Both the position numbers and the translations under genes were made by a program. From CAKSHC01 sp045631845 (GTDB lineage Bacteria; Bacillota; Clostridia; Oscillospirales; UMGS1783), in assembly GCA_045631845.1 (NCBI GenBank), contig JAZQVM010000033.1, positions 1-52,845 of the forward strand: a stretch of DNA of 52,845 nucleotides, read 5' to 3'. The notes beneath the pieces were generated by a model. The model searched no databases. It was not told where the DNA came from and saw only the letters and a program-made list of their open reading frames with translations. Below, in pieces: positions 22,703 to 29,852 of this stretch; position 1 is the stretch's first letter; every line of letters begins with the position of its first letter.

Positions 22703-23013
22703 AACTCTGCCAATTTTGTGCCAATTTACTGTCACTTATATAACTAAAGGAATCGCTTATTGTTTCATCATAATTTGCATTGTTTCAACCCCAATGAAAC
22801 AAGAAAAGTAATATGAAATATTAGAAATCATTTTATTAGTCGCTATATTGTTAACGTAAATGCACAGTACATTTTAATACAGATCAACTATGTATTTGTC
22901 CTCCATTGTTTCACCTACCTTTCGTTTTTCGTAAAGAGTCCTTTCGCTATACTATCATCCAAATTTTTAAGTTTGTTGCATATTTCTTGAATTTGTTATA
23001 GCACAAAGAAAAA

Positions 23014-23035
23014 GCGGAGTGGAATTCCACTCCGC
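23014..23035 (-). terminator. Terminator of the Panacea operon
   Basis: A perfect 22-base palindrome (23014-23035) lies 28 bases beyond the stop of the membrane-protein gene on the minus strand, followed there by TTTTTCTTTG. It resembles host terminators such as 28108-28136. Confidence 0.75.
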
Positions 23036-23063
23036 CGCTATATATAAATTATTTTATCAAAAA

Positions 23064-24473
23064 TTAATCAGGCTTAGTATCCAACAAATATTGTCTAAAT
23101 CTATCTCTTAAACTTTTCCAATCCTTCTTATTTTGAAGGTGAGCTCGTCTTGAAATCGAATTACATAATCTGTGATTTTTCAGAATCTCAGCATTAACAA
23201 AAGCATCAATTTTCTTTAAAATCTTTTTATAATCTTTATCCGTAACAACTTTATCATCTTTTATAATTTTTAACAAAGATTCTGACAAATCAAGTTTTTT
23301 TCCACCAAAAGCATTTATGATGATTTGACCGATTCTTGAAGATAAAGGAACATCCTCGTCTGCTTGATTAACTATTCTGTTTATCAGTTGTACTTTAAAC
23401 TGTAATTCTATTTTCCTTTCCTGAACCTTCCTCCTGATTGCTGTAACTACTAAATATATAGCAATAAAGCCAACTGGAACACTTTGCCAAAGTAATACAG
23501 TGGCGGTGTAAGCTTGTCCTTTAAACAACCATAGAACAAAATCAGCATACATTGTCCAAAGCAATATAAAATTTATTGCAACAACATACGAATATTTGTG
23601 TAAAATCCGGCAAAACAGATTGACGCTCGAACACTCCCTTTGGCAATATCCGTCTCCACACCTTCTTGAAGCATGCAATCCTTCTTTTTCTAGAGATAAA
23701 TATTTACACCTAGTGCTAATAGTTTTCCCAGCCATTTTTCCAACTAAATATAATAGCGCAAATATTGTGTTAAACAAAATAAATCCCGTTAATGCTATTG
23801 TAAAAACCAAGCGATAAGGAGAAGACTCAACCATTCCTTTGAAGATGCCAGCTTCAAAAGTAATTCCACCCGAAAAAGCAAGAACAACTGCAGAAAAAAT
23901 AGTCAATGTCGTAATTGATGAAATTTTATTACTTTCTAGTTTTTCATCGACCTTGTCCATCTGTGTTTGAACTCTATTAACCATGGGTTGAACATTATCG
24001 ATAACTCCCGACAGCTTATCCACCTTTTCTTTGACATTTTGAAAATCTTTGCTATCGATATTTCCGGAAAGTCCTTCGGCGGAGGCCTCTTTCTTATTGA
24101 CACTAAAATGTGATTTAATAAAATTATATCTGCCGATTTCAAGTTTTATGTGATCTGCAAATTTTTTAAAACTTATTGATGTGTTTTGTAAATTGGCATC
24201 ATCGATATTATGCAAAAGCAATTCATCGATACTTTTTCCTAATTCATTGAGATTTTCTCCCAATATTTCTAATGTTTCTGTATCATCGGAAGCTTTGATG
24301 ATTGTTTGTACTTTAAAAAATATATCTGAATATGTATGTCTGTATCCATTTGCATAAACTTTATTAAGTCTTTTAATCCAATTTTCAATGGTAGAGTCCT
24401 CTTTTGCAAACGAAGGATCGCACAAAGCATCCATCAGCTGGATTAACTCACTCGTTTTTTCTTGATCCGTCAT
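23064..24473 (-). CDS. Membrane protein paired with Panacea antitoxin (putative toxin/effector)
   Basis: A 469-residue protein with a helical N-terminal cytoplasmic half (a coiled-coil-like stretch at about residues 145-185, KEKVDKLSGVIDNVQPMVNR), two membrane segments at about 190-250, a cysteine-rich loop (RRCGDGYCQRECSSVNLFC, possible metal site), two more membrane segments at about 290-345 and a charged C-terminal tail. I do not recognise the family. It overlaps the upstream Panacea gene by four bases, so the two are coupled. Panacea-domain proteins neutralise many unrelated toxins encoded next to them, several acting on membranes; by that logic this is the effector. That role is inference. 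Cargo of unit E4. Confidence 0.55.
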   Translation of the reverse strand: MTDQEKTSELIQLMDALCDPSFAKEDSTIENWIKRLNKVYANGYRHTYSDIFFKVQTIIKASDDTETLEILGENLNELGKSIDELLLHNIDDANLQNTSISFKKFADHIKLEIGRYNFIKSHFSVNKKEASAEGLSGNIDSKDFQNVKEKVDKLSGVIDNVQPMVNRVQTQMDKVDEKLESNKISSITTLTIFSAVVLAFSGGITFEAGIFKGMVESSPYRLVFTIALTGFILFNTIFALLYLVGKMAGKTISTRCKYLSLEKEGLHASRRCGDGYCQRECSSVNLFCRILHKYSYVVAINFILLWTMYADFVLWLFKGQAYTATVLLWQSVPVGFIAIYLVVTAIRRKVQERKIELQFKVQLINRIVNQADEDVPLSSRIGQIIINAFGGKKLDLSESLLKIIKDDKVVTDKDYKKILKKIDAFVNAEILKNHRLCNSISRRAHLQNKKDWKSLRDRFRQYLLDTKPD

Positions 24474-24904
24474 ATATTCTCACCACCATAATAGCTCTCA
24501 ATAGATTTATATGGTATAATAGCTTTATCTCCAAACGTCTGATAATTATATTTCCAAGGGCCTTGCGAATGAGATAAATCCACTAAATGCCACGTAGATT
24601 TAGTTGCATATCTTAAAAGAACCTGATCCATTATACGCATTGTTTCTTCAGAAAACTCCGCACTGCTTTCTGTGTTTGGAATTGTAGATGATGAGAAAAT
24701 CGCATATTCCGTATATACTTCCGGAACAACTGGACCTAACTGCCACGCATAAAAATCGTCTTTGATTAACCTGTTGTGTCTAATTCGGCAATTTTCTCCT
24801 TGGATAAAATAAAGTAGTTTTTGGAGTTTTAAATTAGTAATAGGTATATTATGGCTATGACACCAATTGATTATATAAATCGCAACGTCTTTCGCAGGAT
24901 ACAT
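24470..24904 (-). CDS. Panacea (SocA/GepA)-domain antitoxin-like protein
   Basis: The 144-residue protein matches the Panacea/SocA domain: it opens with a short helix (MYPAKDVAIYIINWCHSHN) and the hallmark ITNLKLQKLLYFIQG, then FYAWQLGPVVPEVY, where the domain normally has a 'xW..GPVxxxvY' segment. The family acts as the antitoxin in many bicistronic toxin-antitoxin pairs, often with anti-phage effect. First gene of a two-gene operon with the membrane protein that follows (4-bp overlap). Upstream sequence (24905-25160) is AT-rich and contains the operon promoter region plus a hairpin. Confidence 0.85.
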   Translation of the reverse strand: MYPAKDVAIYIINWCHSHNIPITNLKLQKLLYFIQGENCRIRHNRLIKDDFYAWQLGPVVPEVYTEYAIFSSSTIPNTESSAEFSEETMRIMDQVLLRYATKSTWHLVDLSHSQGPWKYNYQTFGDKAIIPYKSIESYYGGENI

Positions 24905-25052
24905 ACTCTTCCCCCTTCAATACTTACTAATATCATTTTATGAAACTCCTACACATATTAATTATATAATATTTCGTGTAAAAGTGCAATATCTAAAAAT
25001 TAAAATAAGCACCTTTTGGTTCATTTTGTGTTTTTGGTTAACAAAAAGATAA

Positions 25053-25077
25053 CCGGATGAACGTATTGCTCATCCGG
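25053..25077. terminator. Hairpin near right end of unit E4
   Basis: Perfect 8-bp stem CCGGATGA/TCATCCGG (25053-25060 with 25070-25077), 9-nt loop, without a clear T-run. It may be a relic terminator of a lost plus-strand gene or part of the unit end. The rest of 24905-25324 holds the E4 arm/core and the spoVT 5' copy R4. Confidence 0.4.
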
Positions 25078-25167
25078 CATCATAATATGTAGGCTACACC
25101 TCACTTTTTTGATCGAAAAACCAATTTAAACGGGATTTTTTGCAAATTCAGTTGGACAAAAATTAGC

Positions 25168-25323
25168 GAAAAATCAGTATTTATGCGGTTTTATAGGCTT
25201 TGGTGTTATTATAACACCAGCATCTATACGGCGTACAATACCTGTTGCTTTCATAATATATACAAAATCTCCTTGCTTTACAAATTTGTACTGTTAGTAT
25301 CTGTAAAACAAGGAGATTTATAC
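25168..25323. repeat. Unit junction R4 (E4 right end plus spoVT 5' copy)
   Basis: Arm motif GAAAAATCAGTATTTATG (25168-25185), core GGTGTTATTATAACACC (25202-25218; 7-bp arms), spoVT codons 1-10 on the minus strand (ATG at 25254), ribosome-binding site, -10 (25294-25301) and -35 (25318-25323). The promoter part is practically identical to R2, including the 14-bp dyad (25269-25282 with 25302-25315). Confidence 0.85.
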
Positions 25324-25324
25324 T

Positions 25325-26425
25325 TTATTTCAGTTTCGTTTCAAAAACTTTCAAATAAAAATCATTGATTTTTTGTGCCATAAATTCAGACAGTTGGCTA
25401 ACTTTTATTGATTTAAAAATTTGTATTCTCAACAATTCGATTATTGCACACAAAACAAATATAGCCACACTTGCCACTATTATGCAAAGAATCATCGCAA
25501 TTGGCGTTTTGGTCGCAAACGAAACAAAAGCATCTTTAATAAGAAATTCAAAAATTAGCGGATGAACATGTATTAAATAGACACCTAAAGCTGCAGGAGA
25601 AACGAAATAAATGACTTTTGATGCAAGATTGTTTATTTTTATTTTCAAACAAAACAAAAACAAAAAAATTGCAGATAGTAAAATCGTAATAGATATGTAC
25701 GATATAAATGTATCCTCAAATTTCGCTTGACCAAAAATACTTTTTGTTAAAAACCAAATTATAATTTTGCTTACAAAAGTTAATATAATCATTGAAAAAT
25801 AACCCATAATACATTTAAATGCTGTGATTTTTTCGCATATATTATACTTCCTGATGTATGCACCAAACAAATACACAATCATAAGCCAAATAGCAGAATA
25901 ACCATTATTAAGGGTAAAAGCATCTATAGGAAGAACACAGTCTATGCAACATATTACAAACAAAATTAACAGTAAAATTTTTTTGTATGTTTGTTGAGCA
26001 ATATTATTTATGGCTTTATTTAAAAACGGAATGAAGAAACACAACGCAAAATATGAAGATACATACCACCATTGTTTTCCTAATATTGGCATAACCGCAA
26101 CAACCAAATTTTTAATGCTTCTACTTTCAGGTAAAAAAGCAAAAAACAAAGAGGTAAACAATAACGAATAAAATAAAACCTGAAACCATAAACCGAGCAT
26201 ATTTTTTACTTTTACAGTCTTGTTAACCATTACATATCCACTTATTAAAGCGAAACAATTAACCGCACAGTAAGCACAAATTTCTAAAAACCAGGCTATC
26301 CAATAGTTTGTTTCGGTGGGTGAAGTGCTTTTCAATATTCCACCTTTCCCTAATACATGTAGTACGGTTACAAGAAACGCCGCAATTATACGAAATAAAT
26401 CAACATTATAATTCCTTTTTTCCAT
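25325..26425 (-). CDS. Acyltransferase family 3 membrane protein
   Basis: A 366-residue protein with about ten membrane segments, of the acyltransferase-3 family that O-acetylates surface sugars or lipids. The N-terminus RNYNVDLFRIIAAFLVTVLH is the family signature (R..D..R..A...V...H, with the catalytic-type histidine), and VSPAALGVYLIHVHPLIFEF is the usual late segment. I choose ATG 26425 (GAAAGAAG ahead) so that the signature lies at residue 4; the frame extends 19 codons further. It is the only gene of unit E5. The target sugar is unknown; phage-receptor modification is plausible. Confidence 0.85.
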   Translation of the reverse strand: MEKRNYNVDLFRIIAAFLVTVLHVLGKGGILKSTSPTETNYWIAWFLEICAYCAVNCFALISGYVMVNKTVKVKNMLGLWFQVLFYSLLFTSLFFAFLPESRSIKNLVVAVMPILGKQWWYVSSYFALCFFIPFLNKAINNIAQQTYKKILLLILFVICCIDCVLPIDAFTLNNGYSAIWLMIVYLFGAYIRKYNICEKITAFKCIMGYFSMIILTFVSKIIIWFLTKSIFGQAKFEDTFISYISITILLSAIFLFLFCLKIKINNLASKVIYFVSPAALGVYLIHVHPLIFEFLIKDAFVSFATKTPIAMILCIIVASVAIFVLCAIIELLRIQIFKSIKVSQLSEFMAQKINDFYLKVFETKLK

Positions 26426-26563
26426 ATACGAACTTCTTTCTTTTGTTTTTTTTAGTATATCATAAAAACAGGAATAATTCAATTCGTTATTTTATTTCTT
26501 TTCACCACACTATGTATTGCCCAGCAAAATCGGTCGATTGGTGTCAATGTTGTATGAGACGGG

Positions 26564-26720
26564 TCTCCTTCACGGATCCGCATAGTGCGGCGGATTTCTT
26601 TGGGGATAACCACACGACCAAGGTCGTCTATGCGACGTACAATACCTGTTGCTTTCATATATAAATCTCCTTTAATTTCAAATCGTGATGTTAGTATCTG
26701 TAAATGGTGGAGATTTATAC
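26564..26720. repeat. Outer junction R5: probable original spoVT promoter and 5' end
   Basis: On the minus strand this is an apparently original spoVT start: -35 (26715-26720), -10 GATACTAA (26691-26698), AAAGGAG, ATG at 26659 region and codons 1-33, the last 23 or so of which (26564-26631) are identical to 11393-11460. After GDP the frame departs into unit E5 sequence and stops, so it encodes a truncated SpoVT of about 60 codons. First-codon usage (GTA CGT CGC) differs from R0 (GTG AGA AGA). Confidence 0.85.
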
Positions 26721-26759
26721 TGTATGAGTTTGTTTTTAAATTTTAAACTGAGATATGAA

Positions 26760-26790
26760 AAGGGCAATGTCCTTTGTTGCCATCGCCCTT
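26760..26790 (-). terminator. Terminator of the gene at 26858-28081
   Basis: A 10-bp stem with one mismatch (26760-26769 with 26781-26790) lies 70 bases beyond the stop of the minus-strand gene, followed on that strand by TTTTCATAT. Confidence 0.6.
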
Positions 26791-26857
26791 AGTGATAAAA
26801 TTTTTAGTTTTCTTCTTTTTGCAAGAGGATGCTAAAGAAGACAAGGTGAGTATGCAT

Positions 26858-28081
26858 TTATTTCATTTTTTCATAGGTTTTTACATAGGAGACGATGCTG
26901 TTTTCCACCAGATACAATCGATGCAGGGCGTCCATATACGCGCCGGGGGTGCGGATGCCGGGAATGAAGATATGGCCGGCGGCCGTACTGTGCAGAAGAT
27001 GGCAGGTGAGTGTTACGCAATTGATGGTAGGCAGGAAATAGGTGGCAAACCGCCCACGGCAGATGCGGTAAATATCGGGAGTAAAGGCCTGCTGTACCCG
27101 ATACAGATACTCTTTCGGAGCGTTCGGTACTTCCCAGCGTTCGGTCTGGGTGAGTAGATGGCGTACCGCTTCTTCGATCCGGCGGCGTTGCTCGGCATCG
27201 GGACAAAGTCCATAGGCAACCACCGTTCGGTTGTGTTGGGTCAGCCACTTAATATGATTATCCCGATCGGCGCAAAACAGGATGCCGTTGCCCATTGTCT
27301 GTAAAATCCGTCGGGAGGACGGGTCGTAATTGCCGAAGGTATAGGTTTTTCCGTTTAGGCATAACTCACAGTGCCCCGCAATGCCCTGCCCATACTTGCC
27401 GTAGTTAAAGAGGATTTCAACATCGGATATCGGTGATGTGTCATCGTGATCCAAGGCTTTAATTCCCTCGATCAGGCGATAGGGGAAAGAAAGCCCCGAG
27501 ATCCAGGGTAGCGTTACCGTGATGCGCCGAAAGGCCTGTGATACTTCGGGGTTGCGAATGCGTGCGGCAAGAAACTCGCATAAAGCGGTGTGCCCCAGCA
27601 GAGATAAAATCAATCCCGAAATCCAGATTAGGAGCGGATAGCGCAAATGATCGGGTAATACGACCAGAATAACAAACAGATGCAGAAAGAAAATGGCTTG
27701 GCACAGGGAAGGAATGAAATGTTGATATACCCCGTTTTTCTTGTAAATCACAGCATCTATCGACTTAATGGCCGTGTAAAAGGTTAGATATAAAAAGAGG
27801 AAAATTACAAAGGCCCGATAGGAAAAATGAGGCAAAAAGATAATAGCCAGTGCGAATGCCGTTTCCGTTATGGCTTGCAAGAGGGAAGGAATGGAGATGT
27901 GGTTGCCGCTTTTGATATTAAGCACGATATAGTAAATACTGCGCACCGGCAATAAACATCCTGCCAGCAAACTGATGGCGTGCCACGCCAGCGTTTCATT
28001 GTAGATAAAAACGGTGCCGACACCCAGCGCCCCCACGGCATATAACAGCGGAAGCAACAGCCATATCAGTGAGGCAATCAT
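26858..28081 (-). CDS. Uncharacterised protein: six-span membrane domain plus cytosolic domain
   Basis: A 407-residue protein I do not recognise. Residues 1-170 form about six membrane segments. Residues about 190-407 are soluble, with a recurring look of a cysteine-peptidase-like fold: GIAGHCELCLNGKTYTFGNY (His and Cys next to a glycine) and PTINCVTLTCHLLH. The His/Cys arrangement recalls permuted papain-fold (NlpC/P60-like) proteins, but that is a guess from two short segments. It stands alone between two terminators, just outside the array. GGAGGGG lies seven bases ahead of the ATG. Base composition is that of the host backbone. Confidence 0.6.
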   Translation of the reverse strand: MIASLIWLLLPLLYAVGALGVGTVFIYNETLAWHAISLLAGCLLPVRSIYYIVLNIKSGNHISIPSLLQAITETAFALAIIFLPHFSYRAFVIFLFLYLTFYTAIKSIDAVIYKKNGVYQHFIPSLCQAIFFLHLFVILVVLPDHLRYPLLIWISGLILSLLGHTALCEFLAARIRNPEVSQAFRRITVTLPWISGLSFPYRLIEGIKALDHDDTSPISDVEILFNYGKYGQGIAGHCELCLNGKTYTFGNYDPSSRRILQTMGNGILFCADRDNHIKWLTQHNRTVVAYGLCPDAEQRRRIEEAVRHLLTQTERWEVPNAPKEYLYRVQQAFTPDIYRICRGRFATYFLPTINCVTLTCHLLHSTAAGHIFIPGIRTPGAYMDALHRLYLVENSIVSYVKTYEKMK

Positions 28082-28107
28082 TCTTTCCCCTCCTTTATTT
28101 ATAAGGT

Positions 28108-28140
28108 AAAAGCGGAGTGATATCCACTCCGCTTTTCTTT
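28108..28140. terminator. Terminator after the hydrogenase operon
   Basis: Perfect 12-bp stem (28108-28119 with 28125-28136), AAAA at left and TTTT at right. It ends the minus-strand hydrogenase transcript a few bases past its stop and precedes the start of the unknown membrane-protein gene. Confidence 0.8.
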
Positions 28141-29852
28141 TACAACATTTCCCAGCCGTTATGATCGGTATGCAACAGCGAGTGCGCCTTATGGCTCATG
28201 GGTTTTTCCAAATATTCAGCATAGAGCGCCTGCACATCGGGATTCTCGTGCGAGAAGCGTAAATCGGCATTCTTGTCCAGTGCCCAAAGCTTGTCGCCAC
28301 GCACCTCGGCCATCTCACAGCCGTCATGAATGGGCTGACCGCCGCCACCGGCGCATCCGCCCGGACAGGCCATGATCTCTACAAAGTCGTATTCTGCCTC
28401 GCCCCGATCGATGGCTTCCATCAGGCAGCGGGTGTTAGAAAGGCCGCTGGCTACGGCAACCCGAATGTCGCCAACCTCGGGAATGGTGAACACCGCTTCC
28501 TTCCAGCCGTCCATACCCCGTACCGCAGAAAAAGCGTCGGCATCGGGATTGCGACCGGTGATCAGATAGTAGGCACTGCGAAGGGCTGCATCCATCACGC
28601 CGCCCGTCGCTCCGAAGATAACGGCGGCGCCTGTGCCGCTACCCAAAGGCGAATCAAAGACCGTTTCGGGCAGATCGGAAAGGGCGGCCGTATCGGCGCC
28701 CAGCATACGGGAAAACTCCCGTGTGGTCAGCACCAGATCGACATCGTCAGCCTGATTGGGCAGGTCACATTCGCTCTTTTTGGCCGTGCAGGGCATCACC
28801 GATACCACAAACAAATTCTTGGCATCCACGCCCAGTTTCTCGGCAAAATAACTCTTGGCTACCGCCCCGAACATCTGTTGTGGGGACTTGGCGGTGGAGA
28901 GATGATTCGTAAATTGCGGATATTGCCCCTTGACAAAGCGCACCCAACCGGGACAGCAAGAGGTGAACATCGGCCAAGCATAGTCGGCCTTATGGGTAAA
29001 CCGCTCGATAAACTCACTGCCTTCCTCCATAATGGTCAGGTCGGCGGCAAAATTGGTATCAAATACATAGTCAAAGCCCAAACGTTTAAGGGCAGTAACC
29101 ATGCGTCCTGTCGTGGCCAGCTCGGCCGAAAGACCCAGCTTCTCCGCCCATGCGGCGCGCACCGCAGGAGCGACCTGTACCACCGTCGTCACATTCGGGT
29201 CGGCTAATTTATCCAATACCTTAGCCGTGTCATCCCGCTCACTCAGCGCCCCCACGGGACAGTGGGTGATGCACTGACCGCAAAGGGTGCAGCCCGACTC
29301 TTCAAAGGTGCGCCCGTCGGCCACGCCAACGGTGGTGCGGCTGCCCGTGCCAACCACATCCCATACGTGCATCCCTTGAATCTTGTCGCAAACCCCAATG
29401 CAGCGCATACACTTGATGCACTTGCTCTCCTCACGGATCAAAACCCGTTCGCTCGGCCAAGGCTTGCTCGGCACTTGCTTGGGGTAGGGGATGTCGGTCA
29501 GATTATTCTCCATAGCCAGCGTCTGCAAGGTGCAGTTGCCGTTGCGCACGCAGGTGGGGCAATGGCTATCATGCTGGGAGAGAATCATCTGCAAATTGAT
29601 CTTGCGGGCCTGCTTGACCCGAGGGGTGTTGGTGGCGACCACCATGCCTTCCTCTACTAAGGTGTTGCAAGCGGCTACCAGATTGTCATGCCCCTCAACC
29701 TCCACCACGCAGATGCGGCAGGCGCCGATCTCATTGATGTCCTTGAGGTAGCAAAGGGTCGGAATGGTGATGCCGACGGAGGCGGCAGCGGCCAGAATGG
29801 TGGTGTTGGGAGCCACGCAAACGGACTTATTATCAATCGTCAGATTTACCAT
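28140..29852 (-). CDS. hydA: [FeFe] hydrogenase, group A (HydA-like)
   Basis: The 570-residue enzyme interconverts protons and H2. Domains in order: a 2Fe-2S ferredoxin domain (CYLKDINEIGACRICVVEVE), a His-Cys cluster segment (SQHDSHCPTCVRNGNCTLQ), two 4Fe-4S clusters (CIKCMRCIGVCD and CTLCGQCITHCPVGAL), and the H-cluster domain with all three signatures: FTSCCPGWVRF, MPCTAKKSECD and EIMACPGGCAGGGGQP. All cluster-binding cysteines are present. It follows the NuoF/GltD-like flavoprotein with a 7-bp overlap. This pairing suggests electron transfer between NAD(P)H and the hydrogenase, perhaps with ferredoxin, but a NuoE/HydC-type subunit is not encoded here. The gene ends at a terminator. Confidence 0.95.
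   Translation of the reverse strand: MVNLTIDNKSVCVAPNTTILAAAASVGITIPTLCYLKDINEIGACRICVVEVEGHDNLVAACNTLVEEGMVVATNTPRVKQARKINLQMILSQHDSHCPTCVRNGNCTLQTLAMENNLTDIPYPKQVPSKPWPSERVLIREESKCIKCMRCIGVCDKIQGMHVWDVVGTGSRTTVGVADGRTFEESGCTLCGQCITHCPVGALSERDDTAKVLDKLADPNVTTVVQVAPAVRAAWAEKLGLSAELATTGRMVTALKRLGFDYVFDTNFAADLTIMEEGSEFIERFTHKADYAWPMFTSCCPGWVRFVKGQYPQFTNHLSTAKSPQQMFGAVAKSYFAEKLGVDAKNLFVVSVMPCTAKKSECDLPNQADDVDLVLTTREFSRMLGADTAALSDLPETVFDSPLGSGTGAAVIFGATGGVMDAALRSAYYLITGRNPDADAFSAVRGMDGWKEAVFTIPEVGDIRVAVASGLSNTRCLMEAIDRGEAEYDFVEIMACPGGCAGGGGQPIHDGCEMAEVRGDKLWALDKNADLRFSHENPDVQALYAEYLEKPMSHKAHSLLHTDHNGWEML

Larger units (their letters stand above)
11393..26631. mobile_element. Tandem accessory array inserted in spoVT (units E1-E5)
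   Basis: Six same-orientation copies of the spoVT promoter/5' end (at about 11.49, 15.42, 19.22, 22.17, 25.25 and 26.66 kb) divide this AT-rich block into five units of about 1.3-4 kb. The intact 3' part of spoVT is at the left limit, and a 68-bp exact repeat of its codons 10-33 marks the two outer ends (11393-11460 and 26564-26631). Cargo: E1 restriction-modification, E2 surface O-acetylation, E3 AraC plus GH127, E4 Panacea pair, E5 acyltransferase. No integrase, transposase or resolvase is visible inside. Serial site-specific insertion is the favoured reading; the enzyme would act in trans. The block is low in GC relative to both flanks. Confidence 0.8.

Noticed and set aside
11456..26720. 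Array as ordinary tandem duplication of one operon
   Set aside because: Only the spoVT 5' module repeats; the cargo between copies is unrelated from unit to unit.
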